DNA of 64,000 nt from Leeuwenhoekiella blandensis MED217 (GCF_000152985.1 NZ_CH672395.1:831778-895777); one strand, 5' to 3'. Positions 1 to 10,340 are shown, counted from the stretch's first letter. The notes: a model not told the origin generated them from the sequence alone. Program-made: numbers and translations.

Positions 1-372
1 TTTAGAGATCATCAGATCAAAGAATATCTGGGAGATATTGATTATTATCTAGAAAAACGCGCTGTTGAGAATTTACGTGAAATCGAAAAGAAGGATCCTA
101 AGGTAAAATCGAAAACCACTACGGCTACCAAAGATTCGTATAAAGACCAGAAAAAGATAAAGTCTTTAAATAATCAACTAAGTAATATAGAATCTGAGGT
201 GAACAAGCTGGAGCGCCAAATGAAAACTATGGACGATGAACTGGCTGCCGACTATGAGAAGACCAGTGCTAATCCTGAGTTTTTTGATAAATACCAAGCT
301 AAAAAGAAAAAGGTAGAGCAACTCATGGAAAAATGGGAGGCATTATCTTTAGAATTAGAAGACTACAGTTAG
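1..372 (+). CDS. ABC-F family ATP-binding protein, C-terminal fragment (cut by window start)
   Basis: Reading frame 1 is open from the window edge to the TAG at 370-372 and gives the last 123 residues of a protein. The fragment begins with a segment of the form HQIKEYLGDIDYYLEKR, typical of the region just after the second nucleotide-binding domain of ABC-F ATPases (Uup/EttA group). It ends with a charged coiled coil rich in Lys and Glu that includes NPEFFDKYQAKKKKVEQL, the C-terminal arm of this family. ABC-F proteins are soluble and act on ribosomes rather than membranes. The subgroup (Uup-like is likely) cannot be decided without the missing ATPase domains. Confidence 0.8.
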   Translation, partial: FRDHQIKEYLGDIDYYLEKRAVENLREIEKKDPKVKSKTTTATKDSYKDQKKIKSLNNQLSNIESEVNKLERQMKTMDDELAADYEKTSANPEFFDKYQAKKKKVEQLMEKWEALSLELEDYS

Positions 373-459
373 CAGTATTTTTATGTTTTTTTTAACTTAT
401 CGAGAAGAATAGACGGGTATTTTTGTCAATAGTTAATTTTTTCATAAAAAGTTCTTTAC

Positions 460-1590
460 ATGCTCACAGCTGTACGCTCTATTCTAGCTATCCTGATTTT
501 GGGTATAGCGGTTACCATTGGGTATTTTATCGCAACGCGCGATAAGGAAATACCAACTGAAATTGCCAAAGAGGTAAAAACGGTTTTTGTTCAAGAGGTA
601 GTCAACGACACAGTCCCTATTATCATTCCTGCAAACGGAAACCTTACTGCAAAAAACAGGTTAGAGTTATATGCTGAAGTACAAGGTGTTTTTAGAAGCA
701 GTGCACACGATTTTAAGCCGGGCCAGCCCTACAGTAGAGGACAAGTTTTGCTTAACCTTGATTCTTCAGAATATTATGCTTCGGTGCAGGCTGCAAAAAG
801 TGAGTTGTACAATTTAATTACTTCCATAATGCCGGATTTGCGTTTGGATTATCCGGAGTATTTTGAAAAATGGCAAACTTATTTAGATGGTTTTGACATC
901 AATAAAAGCACGCCGCAACTTCCGGAAACCGCTTCGGAAAAGGAGCGCTATTTTATAACCGGTCGTGGTATTTTCTCTTCGTATTATAACGTGAAAAATC
1001 TGGAACAACGTCTAGGAAAGTATCGCATTGTAGCACCATTTTCCGGGATATTAACAGAAGCTTTGGTCAATAAAGGAACTTTAGTACGCTCAGGGCAAAA
1101 GCTGGGGGAATTTATAGATACATCGGTTTACGAACTGGAAGTAGCCGTAAGTAAACGTTTTGGCGACCTGTTAGAGTTAGGTGAAGAGGTGATGCTCTCA
1201 GACCGTAATGATATAGAGCAATTTACCGGAAAGGTAGTGCGCATCAATGGCCGCGTAGATCAGGCTACACAGACCATTCGGGTTTTTATAGAAGTTAAAG
1301 GTTCAGATAAGCTCAAAGAAGGCATGTATTTGCAAGCAAATCTTGAGGCTAGAGATGAGCCTAATGCGATTAGTATTCCGCGTCAATTACTCGTAGACAA
1401 TTCACAAATCTACGTAGTACGTGATAGCATTTTGGATTTGGTAGAAATCAATCCGGTTTACTTTTCAGATAAAGAAGCTGTGATAAGCGGTTTGCCTGAC
1501 GGTACGCAATACCTGTCAAAATCTGTTCCCGGAGCTTATGCCGGAATGCGCGTGAAGATTTTTGAAGATCAACAAGAATCAACACAGTAG
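460..1590 (+). CDS. RND efflux system periplasmic adaptor (HlyD/MFP family)
   Basis: This 376-residue protein is the membrane-fusion adaptor of a tripartite RND pump. It has one N-terminal membrane anchor (about residues 5-26), a biotinyl-lipoyl-like half motif around residue 65 to 110, a short helical hairpin, the second half motif (YRIVAPFSGILTEALVNKG, about 187-205) and beta-barrel/membrane-proximal domains after that. The gene is first of three: the permease start lies 4 nt past its stop and a TolC-like channel follows. A TAnnTTTG-like box (TATTTTTG, 418-425) lies upstream of the ATG but has no good TTG partner. The substrate is unknown. Because the adjoining permease is frameshifted, this adaptor may be an orphan in this strain. 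Confidence 0.88.
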   Translation: MLTAVRSILAILILGIAVTIGYFIATRDKEIPTEIAKEVKTVFVQEVVNDTVPIIIPANGNLTAKNRLELYAEVQGVFRSSAHDFKPGQPYSRGQVLLNLDSSEYYASVQAAKSELYNLITSIMPDLRLDYPEYFEKWQTYLDGFDINKSTPQLPETASEKERYFITGRGIFSSYYNVKNLEQRLGKYRIVAPFSGILTEALVNKGTLVRSGQKLGEFIDTSVYELEVAVSKRFGDLLELGEEVMLSDRNDIEQFTGKVVRINGRVDQATQTIRVFIEVKGSDKLKEGMYLQANLEARDEPNAISIPRQLLVDNSQIYVVRDSILDLVEINPVYFSDKEAVISGLPDGTQYLSKSVPGAYAGMRVKIFEDQQESTQ

Positions 1591-1594
1591 GTTT

Positions 1595-4500
1595 ATGAAA
1601 AAAATTATAAGCTACTTCATTAAGTATAGTGTTGCCGTAAATGTGGTGATACTGGCTTTCGTCATTTTTGGGATCATTGGTATTCTAAGAATGCGTTCGT
1701 CGTTCTTTCCACTTATAGACTCACAAATCATTACCATAAGTGTTGCTTATCCGGGTGCTGCACCTCAGGAAATTGAAGAAGGGGTGATCCTAAAAATTGA
1801 AGACAACCTCAAAGGCCTCGTTGGGATAGAACGTGTGACTTCAACTTCACGCGAAAACGGCGGAAGCGTAACAGTAGAGATTGAACAAGGAGAGGATATC
1901 AACGTGATTCTTGCCGAAGTTAAAAATGCGGTCGATCGCGTTCCCAGCTTTCCTACCGGTATGGAACCGCTCGTGGTGGCCAAGCAGGAAGCCATTAGAC
2001 AAACCATCAGTTTTGCGATAAGTGGCGAAACCTTAGATCTTGCCACGCTGAAGCAAATCGCGCGGTCTATTGAATATGATCTTCGGGCAATGGACGGGAT
2101 CTCTCAAATTGAAATTACCGGTTTCCCTGAAGAGGAAATAGAAATTGCAGTACGTGAAAACGACCTGCTTGCTTATGGTCTAACCTTTCAGGAAGTTGCA
2201 CAAGCCGTATCCAGAGCCAATATTCTCACCACCGGTGGAAATATTAAAACCGAAACCGAGGATTATCTCATACGCGCAAATAACCGCGCGTATTATGGTA
2301 AAGAACTTACCAATCTAATTGTTCGTGCAAACCCTGATGGTTCGCTTATACGCTTAAGCGATGTGGCGGTAATAAGAGATCGTTTTTCTGAAACGCCTAA
2401 CGCATCCTACTTTAATGGGAATCTTGCAGTAAACGTAGAAATTAGCAATACCAATAACGAAGATCTATTACCTACCGCAGCTAAGGTTAAAGATTATATA
2501 GAAGACTTTAATAAGCGTTATGATGCCGTTCAGATCGATATTACTTCAGATTCTTCGATACGTTTAGAGCAGCGTACGCAGTTGTTAGTGGTAAATGGAG
2601 CAGAAGGTATCTTACTGGTATTACTCTTTTTGTCTTTCTTCTTAAATACGCGATTGGCATTTTGGGTAGCTGCGGGGATTCCGGTAGCGTTTTTAGGAAT
2701 GTTCATATTTGCAGGAGGCTTTGGTGTTACGATAAACGTGCTTTCCCTTTTTGGGATGATCATCGTGATAGGTATTCTGGTAGACGACGGTATCGTGATC
2801 TCAGAGAATATTTATCAGCATTATGAGATGGGAAAAACGCCAATTCGTGCCGCAATTGATGGTACGATGGAAGTTATTCCGCCAATTATCTCTGCAATCA
2901 TACAACGGTTCTGGCCTTTTCAACTTTCTTGTTTTTAGACAGTAGAATAGGAGAATTCTTTGGCGAAGTCTCCACGGTGGTGATTCTTACTTTGGTGGTT
3001 TCGCTGGTAGAAGCCTTGATCATTTTGCCGGCGCATATTGCACATAGTAAAGCCTTGGTGAATGAGTCTGATGAAGCTGTTGCCTCCAAAACGGGCATTG
3101 ATAAATTCTTATATAAACTGCGCTTTTTTAATGAAAAGGGTGATCAATTCATGTCTTACATGCGGGATAAGCTATATACGCCAACACTCAAGTTTGTATT
3201 AAAAAATCAATTGCTTTCGCTATGTGTGCTTTTAGCGCTTTTTGTACTTACGATAAGTTCTATAATGGGTAGCGTGGTAGGCGTAACTATATTCCCCAAC
3301 GTGGCTAGTGATACGGTTTCTATTGAATTGCTGATGCCGGAAGGAACAAACCCTGAGCGTACCGATAGTATAATCACTATGGTAGAAGATGCGGCCTGGG
3401 TAGTGAATGAAGATTTCACTTCGCGTCAAACCGATGAAATGCAGGTTATTGAAAACATTATCAAGCGTGTAGGACCTGGGAATAATAAGGCTTCTTTACG
3501 TATCAACCTCCTGCCGGGAGAGTTTAGAGATTTTTCCTCGCCAGAAATTACCAATGCGATACGAGATGAAGTTGGTGGTGTTTTTGGTGTAGAACGCCTC
3601 ACGTTTGGTTCTGGTGGTAATTTTGGTGGAAGTCCGATCTCTATTTCTTTATTGGGTAATAATACCGAAGAATTAGAAGCTGCTAAAGAGGAGTTAAGAG
3701 CCAAACTGGAAGATAATATTTTACTACGAGATGTTGTAGATACCGATCCTGAAGGGATAAAGGAAATTCAAATTGAGCTGAAAGAAACCGCATATTCCTT
3801 AGGTCTTAACCTGAACAGTGTGATGGCACAAGTGCGTAGCGGATTTTTTGGTACACAGGCGCAGCGTTTTCAGCGTGGACAAGATGAGATTCGAGTTTGG
3901 GTGCGCTATGATCGCAGCGACCGTAGCAGCCTAAATGATCTTGATGATATGCGCATCGTTACGCCTTCAGGAGATCGAATTCCGCTGCGCGAAATTGCAA
4001 CTTATACCATTTCACGTGGAGACGAATCTATAAGTCATTTAGAAGGACAGCGTGAGATTCAAGTCAACGCAGATATGGCAGATCCTAACGGAAGTGTAAC
4101 CGATATTATGGCCGATATTCAGCAGAATATTATGCCAGATATTTTATCAAAATATCAAACACTTTCAGTCTCTTATGAAGGTCAAAATCGAGAAGCTGAA
4201 AAATTAAGCAGTTCTGCAAATAAAGTGGTTTGGGTGATTTTGTTCTTGATCTACGCGACCATCGCTTTTACCTTCCGTAGTTATAGTCAGCCGTTTTTAC
4301 TGTTGTTTATGATACCTTTCAGCATTATTGGTGTCGCTTGGGGGCATTATTTTCACGGATTCCCAATCAACGTGCTTTCAGCATTAGGGATTATTGCATT
4401 AATCGGTATTATGGTTAACGACGGACTGGTGCTTATAGGTAAATTAAACGGATCGTTAAAAGCAGGAGTTAAGTTTGAAGAAGCACTTATGGATGCCGGT

Positions 4501-4791
4501 AAATCGCGTTTTAGAGCAATTTTCTTAACGAGTATCACAACCATTGCAGGTCTTGCTCCATTATTGCTTGAAAAGAGTAGACAGGCGCAGTTTTTAAAGC
4601 CTATGGCGATCTCTATTTCTTACGGAATTGGGATAGCGACAATACTTACTTTATTGATGTTGCCGTTGCTTTTATCAATTTCCAATACCATTAAAACCAA
4701 AGCAGCTTGGGTAAAAACTGGTAAGGAGCCTTCTCGTGAAGATGTTGAGCGCGCAATTAAAGAATTAAAAGAAGAAGATGAAGCTCACTAG
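1595..4791 (+). pseudogene. RND efflux permease (AcrB/MMPL-like HAE family), broken by a 1-nt frameshift
   Basis: Two overlapping frames together encode one RND permease. The first (ATG at 1595 to TAG at 2938) holds TM1 (about residues 8-28), the first porter domain and TM2-TM5, with the conserved GxxVDDGIVISENI segment at about 2780-2810. The second frame continues from 2902 to 4791 with the rest of TM helices, the second porter domain and TM8-TM12. Restoring one base near 2900 joins PPIISAI to TTVLAFSTFLFL and yields about 1065 residues, the normal family length. As written, the first product stops 12 codons after the shift, and the second half lacks a start that would make a pump. The upstream TTG-type start at 1562 is rejected because ATG 1595 gives the standard N-terminus. 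Either a real inactivating deletion or a sequencing error in an otherwise intact gene. Confidence 0.88.
2897..2904 (+). other. Frameshift site in the RND permease
   Basis: The upstream frame reads ATC ATA CAA CGG here, while the conserved continuation (Thr-Thr-Val-Leu-Ala-Phe) is read from 2902 as ACA ACG GTT. One base, most simply an A after ATA, is missing relative to an intact gene. There is no long homopolymer at this spot, so a slippage error is less obvious than usual. Confidence 0.8.
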
Positions 4792-6115
4792 TATACAATT
4801 TTTAGTAGTCGGTGTATTTGTGCTGATGCTGCCTTTTTGCGCTACAGCTCAGGAAGAAGTGCTCTCCAAGTCTGAGGCGATCGCACTTACTCTGGAGAAT
4901 AATTACAATATTGCTGTTGCCGGTAATACGGTGGAAATCGCAGAAAATAATGCAGATTTATTGAATTCTAATTACTTGCCTAGCATCTTTGGTCTTGCCG
5001 GCGCAAATTACAGTGTTCAAGATCAACAGACAGATAGGGACGATGGACAATCTTTTGAATTGAATGATGCCAGATCAGAAAGTTACAATGCTTCATTAAA
5101 TCTGGAGTATACCCTTTTTGATGGTTTAGGAAGATTGTACAATTATAAAAGTCTAAAAGAGAATTACAACCTTTCAAAATTAGAGGCAAGAGAAACTATA
5201 GAGAATACGGTTTTACAATTATTCTCTGTGTATTATGAGGTTGCACGTCTTACCGAAAATGTTGAGATCCTAGAGCAAACGCTTGAGATCTCGAGAAATA
5301 GAGTTAAACGAGCCGGATATCAGTTTGATTACGGCCAAAACACAAAGCTAGAGGTGCTTAATGCTGAAGTTGATGTGACCAATGACAGTATTAATTTGAT
5401 GAACACCCGCCAACTTTTGCAAAACACAAAGCGCGATCTTAATGTGGTGCTCGCCAGAAATTTGCAAGCAGGATTTGCAGTAGATACCAATGTGACGTTT
5501 ATTCCAAAAATTCAATTGGAGTCTTATATTGATCTCGCTCAGGAAAATAATGTGCGCATCTTACAAAGCGAATCAGCAATCACGCTGAGCGAATATGATA
5601 TACAATCTTCTAAGGCGCGTTTTTTACCTACGGTGGGACTTTCGGGCTCTTATGGTTGGAATGAGTCGATCTCTCCGGCTTCTGCTTTCTTTGGCGGTAG
5701 TACACGGCAAACTACAGGATGGCAAGGCGGATTAAGCTTACGCTGGAATCTTTTTGACGGTGGTACTAGCATAACGCAGTTTAAGAATGCAAAAATAGCC
5801 AAGGATAATCAAGAATTATTGAAGCAACAAATTGAACTTGAGGTGGAGCGCGACATTGCAAATGCACTCGGTAATTATGAGAATCTTGTCGACGTTTTTG
5901 AAATTCAAGAGCAAAATGTGATCACCAATAAAAACAACTTTGAACGTTCAAAAGAGCGCTTCAATCTGGGGCAAATCACTTCGATAGAGTTTAGGCAGGC
6001 GCAGATCAATCTCATCAATGCGCAAACCAACAAAAACCTGGCGAAGTACGAAGCGAAGTTTGCAGAGCTTCAGCTTTTGCAGCAAATAGGCCAGTTGCTT
6101 AATATCGAATTTTAA
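4778..6115 (+). CDS. TolC family outer membrane efflux protein
   Basis: This is a 445-residue outer membrane factor. It starts with a signal peptide (about residues 1-24, ending near CATAQ) and then shows two copies of the long alpha-helical hairpin typical of TolC (about 30-235 and 240-445). The strand-forming segments LEYTLFDGLGRLYNY and LRWNLFDGGTSITQF occupy equivalent places in the two halves. The ATG lies 14 nt inside the end of the permease gene, so the two were translated together. It supplies the channel for the RND pump encoded upstream. The gene itself is intact although the permease is not. Confidence 0.93.
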   Translation: MKLTSIQFLVVGVFVLMLPFCATAQEEVLSKSEAIALTLENNYNIAVAGNTVEIAENNADLLNSNYLPSIFGLAGANYSVQDQQTDRDDGQSFELNDARSESYNASLNLEYTLFDGLGRLYNYKSLKENYNLSKLEARETIENTVLQLFSVYYEVARLTENVEILEQTLEISRNRVKRAGYQFDYGQNTKLEVLNAEVDVTNDSINLMNTRQLLQNTKRDLNVVLARNLQAGFAVDTNVTFIPKIQLESYIDLAQENNVRILQSESAITLSEYDIQSSKARFLPTVGLSGSYGWNESISPASAFFGGSTRQTTGWQGGLSLRWNLFDGGTSITQFKNAKIAKDNQELLKQQIELEVERDIANALGNYENLVDVFEIQEQNVITNKNNFERSKERFNLGQITSIEFRQAQINLINAQTNKNLAKYEAKFAELQLLQQIGQLLNIEF

Positions 6116-6116
6116 G

Positions 6117-6299
6117 ATGGAAGAACACTTTTTTCAATGTCCTTATTGCTGGGAGGAGATCTCGATGCTGCTGGATACTTCGGTACGCTATCAGGTATAT
6201 GTTGAAGATTGTGAGGTGTGCTGTAACCCTATTGAGCTCACTGTTGCTTATGAAGATGCGGTGCTGACGCAATTTCAAGCCTCAAGTATTGAGCAATAA
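6117..6299 (+). CDS. CPXCG-motif cysteine-rich small protein (zinc-ribbon type)
   Basis: A 60-residue protein beginning one base after the tolC-like stop. It has a CPYC pair near residue 8 and a second pair in EDCEVCC near residue 32-36, the arrangement of the CPXCG cysteine-rich family, with a Trp in place of the Gly in the first motif. Four cysteines in two pairs suggest one bound zinc. Its role is unknown for the family. The close spacing suggests cotranscription with the efflux operon, but a functional link is only inferred. Confidence 0.75.
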   Translation: MEEHFFQCPYCWEEISMLLDTSVRYQVYVEDCEVCCNPIELTVAYEDAVLTQFQASSIEQ

Positions 6300-6368
6300 A
6301 CCTTAACTTTAAAGGCGTATGCTGCAATAGAATCGCAATAATTCGAGAGTTGATTTAAAAAATATCAA

Positions 6369-6725
6369 GTGCTTCTAGATTTTAGTTTATCTGAAAATTC
6401 AATAGGTTACATCGTAGAAGGCACGATGGACTATAAAGCTGTTCAGGAATTGAAAGGTGCGATTCTGAAAAAACTTGAGAAACACGACAGCATCAACCTT
6501 TACCTTGAAGATAACAATATTGACCGTTTTACGCTAGATGCTGTGTTTATCGCCGGTATTTTCCCCATGCAGCACAAAAACCAACTCAATAAAATAGCGA
6601 TGGTAACCAATCGCAAATGGATTCATATGATCGCCAACTTCAATAAAGCGGTTATAGGAAAAGATATGCGCAATTTTACGACCGACCGGCGCACAGAGGC
6701 AATTGCCTGGATCGCTTCAGATTAA
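6369..6725 (+). CDS. SpoIIAA-like / STAS-fold protein
   Basis: The protein is 118 residues and matches the SpoIIAA-like group (alpha/beta STAS fold): an opening beta hairpin, then DYKAVQELKGAILKKLEKH as first helix, then the strand SINLYLED, and a late helix ending in AIAWIASD. An in-frame TGA lies 18 nt upstream and no ATG occurs before residue 20, so initiation is most likely at GTG 6369. The stop overlaps the stop of the convergent gene by 4 nt. Members are small cytoplasmic proteins; some bind lipids or act as carriers, but no specific role can be assigned here. Confidence 0.68.
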   Translation: MLLDFSLSENSIGYIVEGTMDYKAVQELKGAILKKLEKHDSINLYLEDNNIDRFTLDAVFIAGIFPMQHKNQLNKIAMVTNRKWIHMIANFNKAVIGKDMRNFTTDRRTEAIAWIASD

Positions 6726-8284
6726 TCTAATGCCGTAACGGTTTTCAACATTCCATCTTTTAAATTGAGCCATAGATAATTAAAAAAGGACTTGGTTTGA
6801 TTTCTGTTAACGTCTCCAGAACCTTCTTTAAAACCACCTTCATCATTCTTGCTGGTTTTAGAAATGAAAATATTAGCCAAAGTTGAAACCAGCCATTTTT
6901 TCTTTCCTTTCTCTTGATTGAGAATGCTTACTTTAAAATCATCATAAGTCATCTGCATATCGATATGCGAACTGTAGTTGTTACCGTAAATGGTAAAATA
7001 AGTACGGGCTACGCTTCCGGTCATTTCAACACCCAGATTAGGACCTGTAAATGCTTGTAGTTGTTTTGCAGGTAAGTTAGAAAGTGTTCCTACAAATCTA
7101 AATTTATCCTGCGCGTCTTGAACATCAAAATCCCAATCTACAGAAAAGGGTGCGCTTTTCATAAATCGGGCATTAAGGTCAATTTTAGTCTTCTTTTCAC
7201 CTTTTTTATAAGTGTTTCCTACGTTGGTGATGGTCGCATTCAGGTTGTCAAAATACAATTGACCGGCCTGCTCTTGATTATTTACGCGTTCGGTATACGT
7301 GATGCCTCCATTTTTGAGTGCAATCGTATCTATCATCAAGTCAAACTTTAGCTCACGCAACATTTTAGAATACAAGGCTTTTGTGCTGTTATCATCTGCG
7401 ATACGCTTGTCGCGATAGATATCTAAAAACGGCGCTTCTAAAGTTAGTTTTGGCGCTTTAAAGAAGAACTTGCCGTCATTTTGCCCGTAGGTTAGATTAG
7501 AGATGTCAACCTTTTTAATCGTGAAATTCATATGGTCTCTTTCCTTAGAAATCAACTCAGACAGTTTGCTTCGGGAAACTTCGGTAACTAACTGGGTTTC
7601 GTTTAGGCTTAAAGAAGAGCCGTTCCACTCGAGATGTTTTATTTTAAGTGCGTCATACGCATTTGTTTTGTAATAGATCGAGTCGGTTTTAATCAACACA
7701 CTTTCATATTCAAAAGGGCGTAAAATACGTTGAGATTCTGCCGGCGTGACGTTTTTAAGGTCAAGAGAAAAATGAGCGGTGTGTAAAGCGACTTCGCTTG
7801 ATCGAGGTTTTAAGATTTGAATATAAGCCGCCTTGAGGTCAAAATCTTTGATTTTAAACTTTCGATCTAGTTTTTCTTCGGTTAATGGGTTATCTAGGCT
7901 GTCTGAATTGGTTTGTTTTTTAGGTTCAGCTGAGGACTGCTTATAATGCGTTAGCGTATCGGCTTCAATACTTACTTGATTAAAGTAGATGTCTTTGCTT
8001 TTAAAATAGCGCCAATGCTTAAAACCTTTCAGGTTAACTGTTGCATTTTTCACTTCGCTTTTGGGGACACTGTCAGAAATATTAATGCGTACCGTTGCAT
8101 TTTTTAGGCTTGCATTTCCTTGCCAACTATCGATGTCTAATTCCTCATATTCGATAGCTAAGGAAGAAGGTAGTTTGGTCTGGATGATATCTCTTAGTTG
8201 ATTTTCCAGATAGGTGTTGAGGTATAAAGCAGCTGCTCCCAGCAGCACTATAAATATTAAAAGGCCAATTAAAAATTTTTTCAT
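6722..8284 (-). CDS. DUF748 / AsmA-like family protein
   Basis: A 520-residue protein with an N-terminal membrane anchor (about residues 3-22) followed by a long beta-rich periplasmic region. The start KFLIGLLIFIVLLGAAALYL and the following segment on LDIDSWQGNASLKNATVRI fit the AsmA/DUF748 group, whose members are thought to be related to bridge-type lipid transport proteins or envelope-integrity factors. It is a single gene convergent with the SpoIIAA-like gene. A TATCTTTA box just before the start may be its -7 element. The specific function is unknown. Confidence 0.75.
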   Translation of the reverse strand: MKKFLIGLLIFIVLLGAAALYLNTYLENQLRDIIQTKLPSSLAIEYEELDIDSWQGNASLKNATVRINISDSVPKSEVKNATVNLKGFKHWRYFKSKDIYFNQVSIEADTLTHYKQSSAEPKKQTNSDSLDNPLTEEKLDRKFKIKDFDLKAAYIQILKPRSSEVALHTAHFSLDLKNVTPAESQRILRPFEYESVLIKTDSIYYKTNAYDALKIKHLEWNGSSLSLNETQLVTEVSRSKLSELISKERDHMNFTIKKVDISNLTYGQNDGKFFFKAPKLTLEAPFLDIYRDKRIADDNSTKALYSKMLRELKFDLMIDTIALKNGGITYTERVNNQEQAGQLYFDNLNATITNVGNTYKKGEKKTKIDLNARFMKSAPFSVDWDFDVQDAQDKFRFVGTLSNLPAKQLQAFTGPNLGVEMTGSVARTYFTIYGNNYSSHIDMQMTYDDFKVSILNQEKGKKKWLVSTLANIFISKTSKNDEGGFKEGSGDVNRNQTKSFFNYLWLNLKDGMLKTVTALD

Positions 8285-8370
8285 CCTGCTAAAGATATCT
8301 AATACTCAGGCTACTAAATGTTATTGAAACGATAATATTCTAAAAGAATAAAAAAATATCAAAAAGGGGC

Positions 8371-8401
8371 TTGTGAGAACAGAAAAAGGGTTGTATATTT
8401 G
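8371..8401 (+). promoter_or_regulatory. Bacteroidota-type promoter of the initiator tRNA
   Basis: TTG at 8371-8373 and TATATTTG at 8394-8401 are separated by 20 nt, matching the TTG/TAnnTTTG consensus of the primary sigma factor in Bacteroidota. The tRNA starts 12 nt after the -7 box. Confidence 0.8.
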
Positions 8402-8412
8402 CCGTCCAATAT

Positions 8413-8485
<73 letters not shown>

Positions 8486-8495
8486 CTAGATATAT

Positions 8496-8523
8496 AAAAC
8501 CCTCAGTAAGCACTGAGGGTTTT
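8496..8523 (+). terminator. Intrinsic terminator after tRNA-fMet
   Basis: A 12-bp perfect stem, AAAACCCTCAGT against ACTGAGGGTTTT, closes a 4-nt loop 10 nt after the tRNA. The A-rich and T-rich flanks would allow it to work on both strands. Confidence 0.8.
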
Positions 8524-8671
8524 GTCGTTTAAGGAAAAAAGTGTTACAAATTTGACAAGATCTTTATCTTTAATTGTATCTAAACAATTGGTAATTATGC
8601 TGTTGGGTGAAAAGGGCTTTTGGCCAGTGTATGAAATGAGCATAATTAATTAGAAAAGTTATCTTAGCAGT

Positions 8672-9799
8672 ATGGGAACAGAGGTGAATATCGAACCAGA
8701 TATGTTGACTTGGGCAGTGGCTCGAGCTGGTTTTGATTTGAACGAATTTTCCGAAAAGTTTCCAAACTTAACAAAGTGGATTAATGGTGAAAAAAATCCA
8801 ACTGTTAAGCAGTTAGAGGCTTTTTCCAAAAAGGTTCATATTCCTTTTGGATACCTATTTCTTGCCGAGCCGCCAATCGAAAATTTACCTATTCCTTTTT
8901 TTAGAACAAATTCACCGGAAAGCGATCAAATAAATCTGAATATTTACGATACTGTATTGCTTATGGAGCAAAGACAGGATTGGCTTAGTAATTATCTTCA
9001 AGAGAATAATTACGATAAATTAGACTTTGTTGGAAAGTATGAGGATGTTTTCGATGAAAGGACAATTGTCGATGATATTCGTAAAACTCTTAATCTTTCC
9101 GAAACTTGGGCGAGCAATTATGGTACTTGGGAAGAATCTTTGAATAAACTTGTTGAGCATATAGAGGATTGTGGGATTATAGTTGTGTTTAATGGAATTG
9201 TTGAGAACAATGTTTATAGAAAGATACCTGTAGAAGAATGTAGAGGTTTTATTTTAATTGATGATTACGCGCCGTTTATGTTTATTAACAATGGCGATTC
9301 TAAAGCAGCACAGATGTTTACAATTGTGCACGAGTTGGCACATGTTTGGGTAGGGGCTAGTGCAGGATTTGATATCGGAAAATTACTTCCGGCAGATGAT
9401 CCAATAGAGATATTATGTGATAAAGTTGCTGCTGAGTTTCTTGTGCCGGAAAGAGCATTTAATTTGTTCTGGCAACATAATCCAGTAATAAAGAGTGCAT
9501 CCAAGTATTTTAAAGTCAGTGAAATTGTAATCGCTAGGAGAGCATTAGATACGAATAAAATAAGTAAGGCAGAGTTTTTTGAATTTTATAATGAATATAA
9601 AAATAGAGAGTATGTAAAAAATGAAAATAGGAAGTCTGGAGGCAATTTTTATTTAACTACTAAAAAAAGATTAAGTCCAACTTTTGCAGCTCATATTAAT
9701 AATGCTGTAAATACAGGCCAGTTACTTTATAGAGATGCATATAAACTTACAAGTTTGAAAGGAGATACCTTTAAGACTTTTTTTACTGAACATCTTTAA
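8672..9799 (+). CDS. XRE-family HTH / ImmA-IrrE metallopeptidase fusion (predicted antitoxin)
   Basis: A 375-residue two-domain protein. The N-terminal part (about residues 5-70) is an XRE-like helix-turn-helix with the usual LTKWINGEKNPTVKQLEAF core. After a linker starting IPIPFFRT comes an ImmA/IrrE-type zinc peptidase with the HELAH motif at residues 220-224 and a second conserved segment, CDKVAAEFLVP, about 25 residues later. It overlaps the downstream DUF4411 gene by one base (TAATG), so the two are translationally coupled. Fusions of this kind next to PIN-like or DUF4411 genes have been predicted as toxin-antitoxin pairs. Its position straight after a tRNA gene, with AT-rich composition, suggests horizontal acquisition. 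The HTH probably autoregulates the pair; this is inference. Confidence 0.85.
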   Translation: MGTEVNIEPDMLTWAVARAGFDLNEFSEKFPNLTKWINGEKNPTVKQLEAFSKKVHIPFGYLFLAEPPIENLPIPFFRTNSPESDQINLNIYDTVLLMEQRQDWLSNYLQENNYDKLDFVGKYEDVFDERTIVDDIRKTLNLSETWASNYGTWEESLNKLVEHIEDCGIIVVFNGIVENNVYRKIPVEECRGFILIDDYAPFMFINNGDSKAAQMFTIVHELAHVWVGASAGFDIGKLLPADDPIEILCDKVAAEFLVPERAFNLFWQHNPVIKSASKYFKVSEIVIARRALDTNKISKAEFFEFYNEYKNREYVKNENRKSGGNFYLTTKKRLSPTFAAHINNAVNTGQLLYRDAYKLTSLKGDTFKTFFTEHL

Positions 9800-10299
9800 T
9801 GAAAGTATACGTAGTTGATAGTAATTTTTTCATTAACGCTCATAGGGCATATTATCCCCTAGATGTAGCGCATAGCTTTTGGAATAAAGTGAAAGAATTG
9901 GCGGAAAAAGGATCAATAATCAGCATAGATAAAGTCAAAAACGAAATTTTTGATCGAAACGATGATTTGGAGGCCTGGTGTTCTGCTAATTTACCGGAAG
10001 ATTTTTTCAAAAGTACAGATTCTGTAATTCTTGAATATAGCCAGGTTTCCAATTGGGCCGTTTCTCATTCTTCCCATTATTTACCTAATGCCCTTAATGA
10101 ATTTTTGGGTGCAGATGAGGCTGATGCATTTCTTGTAGCTTTTTCATTAGCCGATCATAGCAACAGAATAATAGTAACTCAAGAAGTTAGTCAGCCTCAA
10201 CGCAGAAATAAAATTAAGATTCCAGAACCGTGTAACCATTTTAATGTTCGCTATATGCCGACAATGGACATGCTAAGAGATTTGGGAGAAACCTTTTAG
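9799..10299 (+). CDS. DUF4411 family protein, PIN-like (predicted toxin)
   Basis: A 166-residue protein whose first residues, VYVVDSNFFINAHR, carry the Asp of a PIN-like nuclease fold. Further acidic residues follow at KVKNEIFDRND and at GADEADAFLVA (about residue 110), the last resembling the D/E pair of PIN domains. The C-terminal KIPEPCNHFNV stretch is typical of DUF4411. The start codon overlaps the stop of the XRE-ImmA gene. Function as an RNase toxin held in check by its neighbour is inferred from domain type and gene order, not shown. Confidence 0.8.
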   Translation: MKVYVVDSNFFINAHRAYYPLDVAHSFWNKVKELAEKGSIISIDKVKNEIFDRNDDLEAWCSANLPEDFFKSTDSVILEYSQVSNWAVSHSSHYLPNALNEFLGADEADAFLVAFSLADHSNRIIVTQEVSQPQRRNKIKIPEPCNHFNVRYMPTMDMLRDLGETF

Positions 10300-10340
10300 C
10301 CTTTTTTAATGCGTCTAAATTGAATTCTTATACAATAATA

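Noticed and set aside
8486-10340. Integration site repeats flanking the toxin-antitoxin pair
   Set aside because: The tRNA 3' end sequence is not repeated after the DUF4411 gene.
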